Numbered from the stretch's first letter, positions 8,949 through 18,442 are shown. The stretch is DNA of 64,000 nucleotides from Bradyrhizobium icense (GCF_001693385.1 NZ_CP016428.1:1798001-1862000), one strand, 5' to 3'. Program-made: numbers and translations. The notes: generated by a model not told the origin, from the sequence alone.

Positions 8949-9617
8949 GTGCGCCAGGAAAAGCTGGCAAAGAATAGGAGGTGAAAGTCCCCCATGGGGT
9001 AAGGACTAGGCCATCCGCCCCGACCCCGAGTGATGCGCGGCGTCCCGCGAGGGCCGACGTGAAGCGTTCACAGGGGAGACCACGGGCCAAGTATTGAGCT
9101 GCGAAACGGGTCTAATTCCGAGGTGCCGATCTCATTCCGTTGAAGAGAAGGCAACATCGTCCCATGGCGAATGGCTTGCATGGGAAGAACCTCGCGCAGT
9201 CGGAGACCTTGTGCACGTGGAGAAGTTCTTTGTTCGGAACCTGGGAGGTCTCATCCATGCCCGGACTAGTGTGCCGGGTCGGCTCGGGAAGGCGACAAGC
9301 CGCACGCCGAGCATGTACGTGGATGAGAAGTCGGATGAGGCCATAGTACTTGCGAAGCGACTGAACAACGGGGGCAACTCCCGGCGGAAGTCGTGGAGGG
9401 AAGGGCCTCACCCAAGGGGAACAGCCGTTAGGCGGCCGCGGTTCGGACACTGAGCCGAGATGCCGCGTTGATCCGAATGATGGCTGCGCGTCGGGCGACG
9501 AGCGCGACTAGATCGTTCATCGCACGACGTCTGACCCGAGGGAGGAGCCCGGTGCGTTAGCAGCGCACGCCGGGATCTGTGCGGGGGGCGGGGAGCAATC
9601 CTCGTCCCTACCGCGAC
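8949..9617 (+). mobile_element. ORF-less group II intron (internally deleted copy)
   Basis: The 5' end GTGCGCC at 8949 and about 430 bases after it match the start of the intron at 10490 with few differences. The 3' end carries a domain V-like hairpin (GGTGCGTTAG at ~9551 with its partner) and a domain VI ending GCGAC at 9617. In between lies only the start of the intron-encoded protein (relatives of residues 1-45 around 9315-9450). The reverse transcriptase and maturase are deleted. This is a ribozyme without its own helper protein; splicing, if any, would need a maturase in trans. Length 669 bases. Confidence 0.72.
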
Positions 9618-9872
9618 CAAGCTGATGCTACGCCCGGCATCCGCTCTTGAGGGGCGAGCGGATCTATATCCGAGGCAATGCGAGTTCTGAAAATGCCCCA
9701 TTCCGGACTCGCGCGCTCAGCGGCCAACGCTCTTTCAAGACTAAATACGCGAGGTCTAGTTGTTGCACCAGAACCACAGACGCGCAGTGCCAGCCGCCGG
9801 CGGCGCCATCATGCCTTTCTTCCAACAAACAACGGACATCTCCTGCCCAACTGCAACGGTAGGAGACCATCC

Positions 9873-10436
9873 ATGCCCATCTCCATTCTGCGGCTGCTCG
9901 CGAGTGTCCTTTCGCTGGCGCTCATAGTTTCTACATCCGCCACTGCAGAACCGAAACTTGAAATGCATCGTGTCGGCGTTAACGTAGACGATGGCGCGGG
10001 GTGGTATCCAGCTGTTTCGACCAAGGGCTCGTTCTCGGTTCTCCTGCCAATTCCATTCAATGATTTCACGACTCGCGACCCGGGCACGGGAGAAGTGAGT
10101 CATGTCGTCGGCGGCAAGAGTTCTGAGGGAATCAAGTTTACGGCGGTCGAACTGCCGGTAACTGCAAGGACCCCTGTCGACCTCGCGGCGATCCCCAAAT
10201 CCGTCTCATCCAATCCCGCTAACAAAGTGTCTGATGTAAGCCGCAATACCAAGGATGACGTCGATAATCTGTCCTTCTCAGTGGCTAACTCGGCAACGGC
10301 TGCGCATTTCCGCTACATCAGGATGAAAGGTACGCTCTACATACTAACGATTGACTGCCCCAATGCGTATCGCGACGTGGTGGCGGAAAAGAAAGAAAAA
10401 TTCTTCGGATCCTTTAAGCTCAAAGGGAAGTCCTGA
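9873..10436 (+). CDS. Exported protein of unknown function
   Basis: A 187-residue protein. The start at 9873 is preferred over longer in-frame options because AGGAG lies seven bases upstream and the sequence opens with a signal peptide (LLASVLSLALIVSTSATA then EPKLEM). The mature part has a GSFSVLLPIPFNDFTT segment and a basic C-terminus (KEKFFGSFKLKGKS), and one Cys near the end (IDCPNAYR). No named domain recognised; predicted periplasmic. It sits alone in the 870 bases between two related group II introns, so intron insertion or recombination may have isolated it from its former neighbours. Confidence 0.72.
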   Translation: MPISILRLLASVLSLALIVSTSATAEPKLEMHRVGVNVDDGAGWYPAVSTKGSFSVLLPIPFNDFTTRDPGTGEVSHVVGGKSSEGIKFTAVELPVTARTPVDLAAIPKSVSSNPANKVSDVSRNTKDDVDNLSFSVANSATAAHFRYIRMKGTLYILTIDCPNAYRDVVAEKKEKFFGSFKLKGKS

Positions 10437-10489
10437 TCGAGCATAATAGGAATATCCGATCGGAATGCCTCCTCCTGGCCCGAAGCAGA

Positions 10490-12395
10490 GTGCGCCAGGA
10501 AAGCTGGCAAAGAATAGGAGGTGAGAGTCCCCCACGGGGTAAGGACTAGCCATCCGCCCCGACCCCGAGTGATGCGCGGCGTCCCGCGAGGGCCGACGTG
10601 AAGCGTTCACAGGGGAGACCACGGGCCAAGTATTGAGCTGCGAAACGGGTCTAATTTCGAGGTGCCGATCTCATTCTGCTGAAGAGAAGGCAATATCGTC
10701 CCATGGCGAATGGCTTGCATGGGAAAGAACCTCGCGCAGTCGGAGACCTTGTGCACGTGGAGAAGTTCTTTGCACGGAACCTGGGAAGTCTCATCCGTGT
10801 CCGGACAGGCAAGCCGGGCCGGTTCATGAAGGCAACAGCCGAACGATGAACATGCACGCGGATGAGAATTCGGACGGGGTCATAGTACCCGAGAAGCGGC
10901 CGAACAAAGAGGGCTTGCCCTCGGCGGAGGCCGTGGAGGGAAGGACCCCGCCCAAGGGGAACGGCGGCGAGACGGCCGCGGCCCGGACACTGCGCCGGGA
11001 CACCGCGTCGAACGGACTCATCGCCGTGCGCCGAGCGGCGCGACAGAGCAAGAGTGTACGGTTCACTGCGCTGCTGCATCACATCACCATCGATCTCCTG
11101 AAGCGGAGTTACCTTGCGCTTGAACGGGACTCCGCGCCGGGCATCGACGGCGTGACGTGGCAGACCTACGGAGAGAACCTCGAAGAGAAGCTAAAGGACC
11201 TGCACGACAAGGTGCACCGGGGTAGTTACCGAGCGCGTCCAGCCAGACGTACCTACATTCCGAAGGCTGATGGCTCGAAACGACCGCTGAGCATTCTGTG
11301 CCTGGAGGACAAAATCGTCCAACAGGCGGTCGCGACGGTTCTCGAAGCAATCTACGAGGAAGACTTCCTCGGGTTCTCCTACGGATTCCGGCCGGGCCGC
11401 GGCCAGCACGATGCGCTGGACGCTCTCCATGCCGGCATTCTCAGGAAGCAAGTGAACTGGGTGCTTGACGCGGATATCCGGGGCTTCTTCGATGCCATGG
11501 CCCACTCATGGATTATCCGTTTCCTCGAGCACCGTATCGCGGACAAGCGCATCCTGCGCCTCATTGCAAAATGGCTCAAGGTCGGCACTGTCGAAGATGG
11601 ACGCAGAACGCGTGGCGTATGTGGCGCTCCGCAAGGCGCGGTGATCTCACCGATCCTGGCGAACGTCTACCTGCACTATGTGTTCGACCTGTGGGTCCAT
11701 CGCTGGCGCCTCGCCAAGGCGTCGGGCGACATGATCGTCATCCGCTATGCGGACGACACCATCGTCGGCTTTCAGCATGAGCACGGGCGTTCCTTGACGA
11801 TCTCAAGGAGCGAATGCGCAAGTTCGAACTGGCGTTGCACCCGGACAAAACCCGGCTGATCCGCTTTGGCCGCCACGCGGCCAAGCAACGTGAGAAGCTT
11901 GGAGAGGGGAAGCCTGAAACCTTCGACTTCCTCGGCTTCACGCACTTCTGCACGCGATCACGCAAATGGGGCTCGTTCGTCATCGGGCGCAAGACGATCA
12001 AGAAGCGGATGCGAGCCAAGCTCCTGGCGATCAAGATCGAGTTGCGCAGGATAATGCACGACCCCATCGCGAAAACCGGTGCTTGGGTGAAACAGATGCT
12101 GAAAGGGCATCTGAACTACTTCGCAGTCTCGGGTAACCACCCGAGCCTGTGGTGGTTCTTCAACAAGGTGAAGCGGCTCTGGCTCGCATCGCTCAAGCGG
12201 CGCAGCCAAACAGCACGCCTCAGCTGGGAGAGGTTCATCCAGCTCGTCGCCCGCTTCTTTCCGCCAATCAGAACGATACACCCGCTGCCTTGTCACCGCT
12301 TCGACGCTGGAACCCGAGGGAGGAGCCCGGTGCGTTAGCTGCGCACGCCGGGATCTGTACGGGGGGCGGCTGGTGACGGCCGTCCCTACCGTGAC
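10490..12395 (+). mobile_element. Group II intron with degraded intron-encoded protein
   Basis: It begins GTGCGCC (10490), as bacterial group II introns do, and ends CCCTACCGTGAC at 12395, with a domain V hairpin just upstream (GAGCCCGGTGCGTTAG at ~12323 pairing with GCGCACGCCGGG). The encoded reverse transcriptase/maturase lies in domain IV. Length about 1.9 kb, normal for such introns. Its first ~450 bases and last ~100 bases are nearly identical to the ORF-less copy at 8949-9617. Boundaries are from consensus ends and comparison of the two copies. Confidence 0.82.
10846..12338 (+). pseudogene. Group II intron reverse transcriptase/maturase, frameshifted
   Basis: The likely start is ATG 10846 inside the intron. 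The first frame carries the RT palm: APGIDGVTW, YIPKADGSKRPLSIL, YGFRPGRGQHDAL, LDADIRGFFD, GAPQGAVISPILAN and the catalytic RYADD. Just after it, near 11780-11795, the frame is lost. The continuation (LDDLKERMRKFELALHPDKT, then the maturase X region with GHLNYFAVSGN) is in another frame and ends at 12338. There is no HNH endonuclease domain. The catalytic residues survive, but the break separates RT from the maturase, so the protein should be inactive unless frameshifting rescues it. Confidence 0.85.
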
Positions 12396-12849
12396 CGGGC
12401 GACGTTGCAATCTCCTTAGTCGGCGTTTAACGGAAGAGCGAACGAGGGGCTGTCAGGGACAGAATTTCTGCCTCTGACCCAAGCGGTCCTCGCGGCTTAG
12501 AGGTGGCGGAAAGTCAAACATAGACCTCCTTGCGACATCGGGTAAAGCCGATCTGAGGGGCCACCACTGTCGGGGCTGGAGCATTGCGCGCTATGGTGCC
12601 GTGCCTCTCAAACTAACATGGACCATCGATGACGCTTGAATTCAAAATGCTTGGCTCAGTAACTTGCTAGGGCTTGTCCAAATTGCGTTGGCCTCACACG
12701 CGGCAGGCCTGCAACGCGGATACATGTGGACTGCGAGTGCGCGCGATGAAGCGTTCCGGTTTTGACGGGGCTGGCTGGCCGGCTGGATTTCGCGCTGCGA
12801 AACTTCATCGAGACATTTCCGCTCTTCGCAGCAGCAGTGCTCATTGCCC
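12396..12849. other. Spacer between intron and IS element
   Basis: About 450 bases without a recognisable gene, promoter or terminator. Short open frames on both strands overlap one another and look random. Confidence 0.45.
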
Positions 12850-12905
12850 TGAACCTCCTCCGAATGAGTGGACACCTGTAGGCTCGGAGAGCCAGGAGGT
12901 GTCAC

Positions 12906-13181
12906 ATGGAAGGACGTCCACGCCGATCGTTTACGGAAGACTACAAGCGCCAGGCCGCTGAGCTGGTCGGGTCGAGCGGCCGATCGATTACGTCTGTCGC
13001 GAAGGAACTCGGTCTTCGCGAATCGGTGCTGCGGCGCTGGGTGGAGCAGTTCGGGCCGCAGCCGACGTCGGCGGCGCGGCGCCCCACCACGCAGGCGACG
13101 CCGATGTCGGCGGACCAGGCTTCGGAAATCGCCCGGTTGCGTCAGGAGAACGAACGGCTGCGCATGGAGCGCGACATTTAA
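12906..13181 (+). CDS. IS3-family transposase OrfA
   Basis: A 91-residue protein with the helix-turn-helix typical of OrfA (FTEDYKRQAAELV, SVAKELGLRESVLRRWVEQ) followed by a leucine-zipper-like helix (IARLRQENERLRMERDI). It binds the element ends and, through programmed frameshifting into orfB, contributes to OrfAB. The TAA at 13179-13181 is followed at once by AAAAAG, where such a shift would be expected. The start at 12906 has GGAGG upstream. Confidence 0.85.
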   Translation: MEGRPRRSFTEDYKRQAAELVGSSGRSITSVAKELGLRESVLRRWVEQFGPQPTSAARRPTTQATPMSADQASEIARLRQENERLRMERDI

Positions 13182-14074
13182 AAAGTCGATCGCGATCTTT
13201 GCCGGAACCCGGACATGCGCTTCCGCTTCATCGAGGACCACCGCGACAGCTATCCGGTACGCTTGATGTGCGCCGCGCTCGAGGTCTCGCCGGCCGGCTA
13301 CTATGCCTAGCGCGAGCGCCCGGCGGGCGAGCGGACAAAATCCAATGCCACGCTTCTGGCTGCGATCCGGCAGGCCTAGCGAGACAGCAGCGGACGCTAC
13401 GGCAGCCCCGCGTCCATGCCATCCTGCGGATGCAGGGCCGTCGCGCCAGCCGCGGCCGGATCGAGCGGATGATGCGCCGCCACGGTATCCGCGCCGTCAT
13501 GGCGCCGCCGCGCCGTATGCCCACCACCGACAGCCGTCACGACTTGCCGATCGCACCGAACCTGATCGCGCGCGACTTCACCGCCGCAGCCCCGAACCGC
13601 GTCTGGCTCGCCGATATCACCTACATCCCAACCGCGGAGCGTTGGCTGTATCTGGCGGCCGTCATGGATCTCTTCAGCCGAAAGATCGTCGGCTGGGCCA
13701 TGCGGGATCACATGCAGGTCGAACTCGCATCCGCGGCGCTGACGATGGCCATCCAGCAGCAGCGGCCGCCGGGCGGACTGATCCACCACTCCAATCGCGG
13801 CGTGCAGGTATGCCTCACACGCCTATCGCGATGCTCTCTTGGGCGCCGCTTAACCGCCTCGATGAGCCGCAAGGCCGATTGCTATGACAATGCATCGATG
13901 GAGAGCTTCTTCCGTACCCTGAAGACCGCGCTCGTTCATCATCGCAACTACAAGACTCGCGCCGAGGCCCGGCGCGATATCTTCGCCTTCATCGAGGGCT
14001 TCTACAACCGAACACGGCTCCATTCCGGCATCGGATCTATCGTCCCGATCGAGATGGGGCTAAAAGCCGCTTAA
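13182..14074 (+). pseudogene. IS3-family transposase OrfB, degraded
   Basis: DDE-type integrase core spread over more than one frame, with in-frame stops. Recognisable parts are MRFRFIEDHRDSYPVR, GRIERMMRRHGIRAVM, NRVWLADITYIPT (first Asp), LIHHSNRGVQ (where the second catalytic Asp is Asn), and CYDNASMESFFRTLK (Glu). Stops occur near 13309 (TAG after YYA) and 13377, and the frame is disturbed near 13805-13860. The end GIGSIVPIEMGLKAA is intact. With the Asp to Asn change and stops it cannot be active. Confidence 0.82.
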
Positions 14075-14646
14075 ACCCGTCCACTTTTTCGGGGAAGATC
14101 ATAGACCGCCTATTGGAAAAACTCGGTAGTTAAAAACAGCTGGCAGGGCTGGGCCACTGGCCGGCTTCTTCCATAACGTCTCACTTGCGAATCCAAATGC
14201 AATGTCGGGATACTCTTGGGCCGGCAGCTTCCCTGATGCCCGGCCGGTATGTCCGCTCCGAGAGACAGAGCGGACCAAGCCATCCCGGGCAAAGAATGAC
14301 TGCTAGTGTGAAGGGTTACGGATGCCTGCCGCTTGAGAGATGGCGCCGCGTGCTCGGCGGCCGGCGTCCGAAAGCCTCCAAGTGAGGAAACCGCGCTTGA
14401 GGGACGTGAGGCGGTGGGGCAGGCGCTATGGGGATTTGAGTGCTGCGGGCGCGCTGGCTGATTGGGATCGAGCCGAGGCAACGAGTAGTTAGACGGCGCA
14501 GCGGCTGAGGAATGAGCGGCGGGTGGCGTCGGGCTCTACAAATTGTCGAACGATTTGCGACGATGGGCGGATATTTGGGCGCGCTCTGCCGTGGCCGGTC
14601 GAGAGCCAGCGAGCGCGACGCGCAGATTTGCGGGAGTGTGACGCGG

Positions 14647-14871
14647 TCACGAGGTGTCGATCCTGATGCGGGTCGTTGCAGCTGTCGGCCGCTGCCGTGG
14701 CGTACAACCGCGCTCGAATACCTCGATGATGATCATGCGACCGCCGCAGCATGGACAAATGGGCTTGCCGGGATCGGCGGCGCCGGTGGGCTCGCTGTCA
14801 GGTTTTGCAACGGCGAGCAGTTCACGGGCGCGGGCGATGTCTCCGCCCACGGTGGGCGTATCTCCTGACAA
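14647..14871 (-). pseudogene. C-terminal tail of IS91-family transposase
   Basis: The last ~60 codons read ARARELLAVAKPDSEP, then PICPCCGGRMIIIEVFERGC and TTRIRIDTS. The CPCCGGRMIIIE segment is the zinc-like C-terminal signature of IS91/IS801-type transposases. The catalytic HUH/Y2 core is absent. A shorter version of the same tail is present at 36507-36646. Confidence 0.75.
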
Positions 14872-14950
14872 TCAGCACCGACTCGCCATACCGTGGATGG
14901 AACGGATAGTAGATCCGCCCCTCTGTTGGTGGGCAGTATGTCTCTGCTTC
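14872..14950 (-). pseudogene. Short foreign tail fused to the recombinase
   Basis: After the recombinase break, 26 or so codons read ETYCPPTEGRIYYPFHPRYG and on into VLIVRRYAHRG. The FHPR.GE..L..RR motif resembles the N-terminus of small IS-associated proteins often annotated DUF5372. The deletion that removed the transposase probably joined the two genes. Confidence 0.4.
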
Positions 14951-15693
14951 GAGCAGCACCTGGATCACGCGGACGTCGATGTTCTGCTCGAGCAGGTGGG
15001 TGGCGAAGCTGTGCCGCAAGGTGTGCAGTGAGACGCGCTTGTTGATCTCCGCCATCTGGGCGGCAGCATGGCAGGCGCGGTTGAGCTGGCGCGTGGTCAT
15101 CGGCTGCGCCGGATCGCGGCCCGGGAACAGCCAACCTTGTGGGCGCGCCGCCTTCCACCAGGTCCGCAGCAGGTCGAGCAGGCTCGGAGATAGCATCACA
15201 TTACGGTCCTTGCCGCCTTTGCCCTGCTCGACGCGGATGATCATACGCTTGCTGTCGATGTCGGAGACCTTGAGCGAGACCACTTCGGTGGCGCGCAGGC
15301 CGGCACCATAGGCCACGCTCAGCGCCGCCTTGTATTTGAGCTCGGGTGCGGCATCGAGCAGCCGCGCCACCTCCTCGGCGCTGAGCACCACCGGCGGCTT
15401 GCGCGGTTCGTGGATGACATGGGTGTGCTCGACGATCTCGTGGCGCCTGAGCGTGACCCGGAAGAAGAACCTCAACGTCGAGACGGTCTGGTTGAGGGTC
15501 GGCACGCCAACACTGCTCGCCGCCAGATGCAACTGGTAGCGGCGAACGTCCTCGAAGCTCGCCGTATCCGGTGATCGCCCGAGAAACGCCGCGAAGTTCT
15601 TGATCCTTTGCACGTAGTCATGTTGGGTCTTTGGCGCTAACTTGCGTCTTTGATCACGCGCCGCCGCAATGGGCTCATGGCCTCGTCGGTCAT
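14951..15693 (-). pseudogene. Tyrosine recombinase of IS91-type element, truncated
   Basis: The body matches XerC/D-like integrases: KLAPKTQHDYVQRIKNFAAF, then GAGLRATEVVSLK with the first catalytic Arg, the beta-hairpin Lys region (GKGGKDRNVML), and HTLRHSFATHLLE with the His-x-x-Arg. The normal start (ATG 15693) is out of frame because about ten bases present in the copy at 42516-42878 are missing near 15650. After VIQVLL (about 14951) the sequence switches to unrelated residues, so the second His/Trp and the catalytic Tyr are lost. Inactive. Confidence 0.8.
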
Positions 15694-15944
15694 GGGGGTG
15701 CTCCTGTCTTGAGTGAGGTTGTCGAAACACCTCGATCTCAAGACAGGACGCCCCGTTGCGCTATCCTCTTGGCTGTGTCGCCAGCCGCAGCGCCCTACCG
15801 CGCGAGCGGTTTAGTCCAGTGGGCCCGTAGCGGACCTCAGGTGCCGCTCACGCGATGTCGGCTAGTGCAACCCAAAACGGACATGCGACAGTGGTCGATC
15901 GACGTCCGGCAAAAGCCCAGCATCGGTAGCGGCAAGAGCGACCA

Positions 15945-16095
15945 CGTCTCCTGATTGTTCGACATTTTCAGGAAGTAAGTAAAATGCTCGACGTTCCCCT
16001 CCACGGTGCGGCGGGCTTTTGTTTTGTGAGTTTTCCTGAGTGTCAAAGCGTATAGAGATGCCGGGGTTCATTAAACCCCAGCTTGCCACCCTGAA
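15945..16095 (+). repeat. Ligase leader repeat, copy 1
   Basis: About 150 bases upstream of and into the DNA ligase gene (CTGATTGTTCGACATTTTC, GGTGCGGCGGGCTTTTG, CAAAGCGTAT, ATGCCGGGGTTCATT) recur inverted at 37540-37660. A shorter partial copy lies at 35936-35980. The repeat covers the presumed promoter and first codons of the ligase. Confidence 0.6.
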
Positions 16096-16942
16096 GACCA
16101 AGGCGCCAAAGGGCGACCCGTGGCTCCATGAAATCAAGTTTGACGGCTACCGTGTGCAGGTTCACGTGAACGGTGGACGGCGGAAGGTGTACACCCGCAC
16201 CGGGCTGGACTGGACTAAACGGTTCTCGACTATCGCTGGGGCTCTCGACATTCCCGGCCAAGCGATCGTCGATGGAGAAGTTGTCGTAGTCCACGAAGGC
16301 CGCACCAACTTTTCCGAAATTCAAGCCGAACTTGCCACGGGCAGACAGAATCGACTGGTCTTCTACGCATTCGATCTCCTCTGGCGGAATGGCGACCTTC
16401 GCAGACTACCGCAGATCGAACGCAAACAACTGCTGTTAGACCTGCTCGGCGAAAACGATATCGAACTTCCCGTTCTGTTTTCTGAACATCTCGTCGGCGA
16501 CGGTCAAAAGATGTTTGAGCATGCGGCCAAGTTGAGCTGGGAAGGCATCATTTCGAAGCGGGCAGACGCGCCGTATCGGTCGGAGCGAAATGAGAACTGG
16601 CTGAAGATCAAGGCCGTTCACAAGGGCAAGTTTCCGGTCGTCGGGTTTGTCAAAGACCCGAGCGGCGTCGCGGCGCTATATCTCGGCAAGAAGGAAGGCA
16701 ACGAACTCGTCTACATGGGCAAGGTCGGGACCGGCTGGTCGCGCACTGTCTCAAGCCAGATCAGGAAGCAACTCGACACAGTGGTTAGCCCGAAGTCGAA
16801 GCTAACCAAAACCATCAAGAAGCCGAAGGCGACATGGGTTGAACCGAAGTTCTTCGCGGACGTTGAGTATCGCGACATCACATCGGAAGGGCTACTACGT
16901 GCCAGCTCGTTCAAAGGACTTTCTTGGGATGATAAATCCTGA
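16040..16942 (+). CDS. ATP-dependent DNA ligase (LigD ligase-domain type, NHEJ)
   Basis: A 300-residue stand-alone ligase. Motif I is KFDG at residues 33-36, with Lys33 the adenylated lysine. Motif III FYAFDLLW, motif IV WEGIISKR and motif V NWLKIKA follow in order, then an OB-fold (GKVGTGWS, near residues 230-240). It lacks the polymerase and phosphoesterase domains of full LigD. Such ligases seal double-strand breaks with Ku. The start is GTG 16040 (MSKRIE) or ATG 16058 (MPGFIK); the duplicate at 37505-37660 conserves MPGFI, which slightly favours the latter. It overlaps the next gene by 14 bases. Confidence 0.88.
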   Translation: MSKRIEMPGFIKPQLATLKTKAPKGDPWLHEIKFDGYRVQVHVNGGRRKVYTRTGLDWTKRFSTIAGALDIPGQAIVDGEVVVVHEGRTNFSEIQAELATGRQNRLVFYAFDLLWRNGDLRRLPQIERKQLLLDLLGENDIELPVLFSEHLVGDGQKMFEHAAKLSWEGIISKRADAPYRSERNENWLKIKAVHKGKFPVVGFVKDPSGVAALYLGKKEGNELVYMGKVGTGWSRTVSSQIRKQLDTVVSPKSKLTKTIKKPKATWVEPKFFADVEYRDITSEGLLRASSFKGLSWDDKS

Positions 16943-17117
16943 TTGTCCCACCTGCTTCGGAGTAGGATGGGTATGCGAAAATCATCCCAAGCGGGCTTGG
17001 AGCGAGGAGCTGGGCTGTCAGTGTGGGGCGGGCATGACGTGCGAGTGCGCCAGTGTTGACGGCCTTGAGGAGCCTGACATCAGCCAAGTCCTCGGAGCCC
17101 CGTCAACCCGCCATTAG
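16929..17117 (+). CDS. Small cysteine-rich protein (CPTCFGVGWVCENHP family)
   Basis: A 62-residue protein starting at ATG 16929 inside the last codons of the ligase, so translation is probably coupled. Cysteine pairs CPTC, VCENH and CQCGAGMTCEC suggest zinc binding of a DnaJ-zinc-finger or ribbon kind. The family is widespread in Bradyrhizobium, often as short stand-alone genes; a related one lies at 39064-39273. Function unknown. Confidence 0.75.
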   Translation: MINPDCPTCFGVGWVCENHPKRAWSEELGCQCGAGMTCECASVDGLEEPDISQVLGAPSTRH

Positions 17118-17286
17118 CGCCGCGCGGTCTTCCGACGATTATCCGGTGAGCGGTTCACTGGCCTCAGGGAAATCTCCTCGCGCTGTCGCCGTGCTTGCAA
17201 TAGACGCGCCCCCTTTGGTCAGTAGCCGAACAGACGGAACCTTGAGGGGGAGCTAACTTTTGTTGCGGCAACAAATGAAAACGACC

Positions 17287-17531
17287 ATGGGAGGTTTTTA
17301 CTTTCATCTTCGCCGAGAAGGCGAACTCGTCACCGACGACGAGGGGACCGAGTTGCCGAACGTAACGGCTGCCCGTCGCGAAGCGGAACAGGGTGCTAAG
17401 AAATGTTGGCTGAGGCGATCAAGACCGGCGGACATACTATTCCCGATGCCTTCATTGTCGCGGATGAGCATGGCCGTGAGATCGATACGGTGCTACTCGC
17501 AACGCTGTTGCCGAAACCGCTGAGGAAGTAG
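17287..17531 (+). pseudogene. DUF6894-type small protein, frameshifted
   Basis: ATG 17287 opens GGFYFHLRREGELVTDDEGT, then LPNVTAARREAEQ, typical of the DUF6894 family (YFHLR...D..G.EL). After GAK the expected C-terminal half (MLAEAIKTG, IPDAFIVADEHGREIDTVLL) is one frame away (17403-17531). A single base missing near 17400 explains it. A sister gene with the same kind of lesion is at 39474. The complete product would be about 81 residues. Confidence 0.7.
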
Positions 17532-17580
17532 GGCCGCCGCAGTTAATGGCCTCGCTTAATCCTATTCCGAGTGTCCAAAC

Positions 17581-17617
17581 GAAACGGCCCTAGCTGGGGG
17601 ACGTATAGGGCCGTTTC
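17581..17617. terminator. Perfect 12-bp inverted repeat, terminator-like hairpin
   Basis: GAAACGGCCCTA at 17581-17592 and its exact complement TAGGGCCGTTTC at 17606-17617 enclose a 13-base loop. There is no clean T tract, so it may be a bidirectional terminator or another structured element downstream of the DUF6894 gene. Confidence 0.5.
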
Positions 17618-17837
17618 AGGGGCTCTATATCAGCTTGTTCTTATTACTTTACAGAGAAACGGCCTCGTAAGAAGGGCAAGGCACTTTCCTCCGTTGCGGG
17701 CGTCCACACAGACGCACATTGCCAACCATCACCCCGGTCGATGGTTCCGAACGTGCATGTCGTGTACCCTAACTGGGACCGCACCTGAGCCGCGCCGCGT
17801 CGGCGCGGGAACTGAAACCATTTTAACATAGGTGAAT

Positions 17838-18215
17838 TTACCGATGGGGCTGGCAAGCGATGAGGCGCGCTATGACCCCGCTCCCGACGGGCGACGTGTT
17901 CCTGACGGTCGCCATTATGAGCATCACGTTCCTGACCGAAGTCGGTGCTTTCATCCTGATTGGACTGCTCTGAAATAGGTCCTCGCGATCGAGGCCGACA
18001 AGGCAAATGCCGACGCAAGGCCAACGGTTAATGTTTGCGTAATGCATTGCTAAGGGGGGGTGAGCTCGCTCCTCCAGTTCGCGGAGCCGGTCCAATTGCT
18101 TTCGAAGTCTCGCTGGCACTTCCGGCTCTGGTTTCAGTGACGCCCGCAATCTCTCGCCGATCTTTTGAACGATGGCGCGGCTGTGCTTGTGGTCTATGTC
18201 GATTTGGTTGCGCAT
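17838..18215 (-). CDS. Small conserved protein, C-terminus probably altered
   Basis: The first ~50 residues (MRNQIDIDHKHSRAIVQKIG, then LRKQLDRLRELEE) look like a genuine helical small protein known to me from Bradyrhizobium. Beyond that the sequence is unlike protein, and the frame may have shifted near 18050. It overlaps the opposite-strand peptide at 17872-17973. Function unknown. Confidence 0.4.
   Translation of the reverse strand: MRNQIDIDHKHSRAIVQKIGERLRASLKPEPEVPARLRKQLDRLRELEERAHPPLAMHYANINRWPCVGICLVGLDREDLFQSSPIRMKAPTSVRNVMLIMATVRNTSPVGSGVIARLIACQPHR
17872..17973 (+). CDS. Possible 33-residue membrane peptide
   Basis: A short frame from ATG 17872 (MTPLPTGDVFLTVAIMSITF and on to EVGAFILIGLL) is hydrophobic over one membrane span. 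Only a weak ribosome site is visible. Similar one-span peptides are encoded at 21331, 21850 and 28680. Confidence 0.35.
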   Translation: MTPLPTGDVFLTVAIMSITFLTEVGAFILIGLL

Positions 18216-18442
18216 ATTAAGCCGCTCCGCTTGCGAGCGCGGCTGACAATACGGATGGAACCGGAGACCGTCGCTTTTGGCTATCGGCGCGAGCGCTGTT
18301 CTGACAACAGCGGGTCTTTGGTGACCTATGGCTATCCGCGACCTGCGCCGTGTTGTCTACCGGCGAGCGGCGGTCTCTAACTGATTAATTGGTCGCGGGA
18401 GCTTTCGTTCCCAATCCGATCGCGAGCGGCACTTATCTCCTA

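Larger units (their letters stand above)
12850..14101 (+). mobile_element. IS3-family insertion sequence, inactive
   Basis: About 1.25 kb with imperfect terminal inverted repeats: left end TGAACCTCCTCCGAA.GAGTGGAC, right end complementary to TGATCTTCCCCGAAAAAGTGGAC. The expected orfA and orfB lie between them in the same direction. I see no convincing target duplication at 12840-12850 and 14102-14110. OrfB is broken, so the element cannot move by itself. Confidence 0.78.
14307..15818 (-). mobile_element. IS91-family element scar (ends fused by internal deletion)
   Basis: The left part (14307-14812) contains the C-terminus of an IS91-type transposase plus the terminal non-coding region. The right part (about 14951-15818) contains a tyrosine recombinase gene and its upstream flank. 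Most of the transposase is missing between them. Copies of each end recur separately: the left part at 36160-36646, the right part at 42516-42878. The paired recombinase plus Y2-transposase layout is that of rhizobial IS91-family elements. Confidence 0.72.

Noticed and set aside
13793..13795. Asn in place of the second catalytic Asp in the IS3 transposase, as a possible new active-site type
   Set aside because: The same gene has in-frame stops and frame breaks, so the change is just part of decay.
17235..17260. GGAAC upstream of the DUF6894 pseudogene at 17287
   Set aside because: Spacing to GTT is 21 bases; not counted as a promoter.
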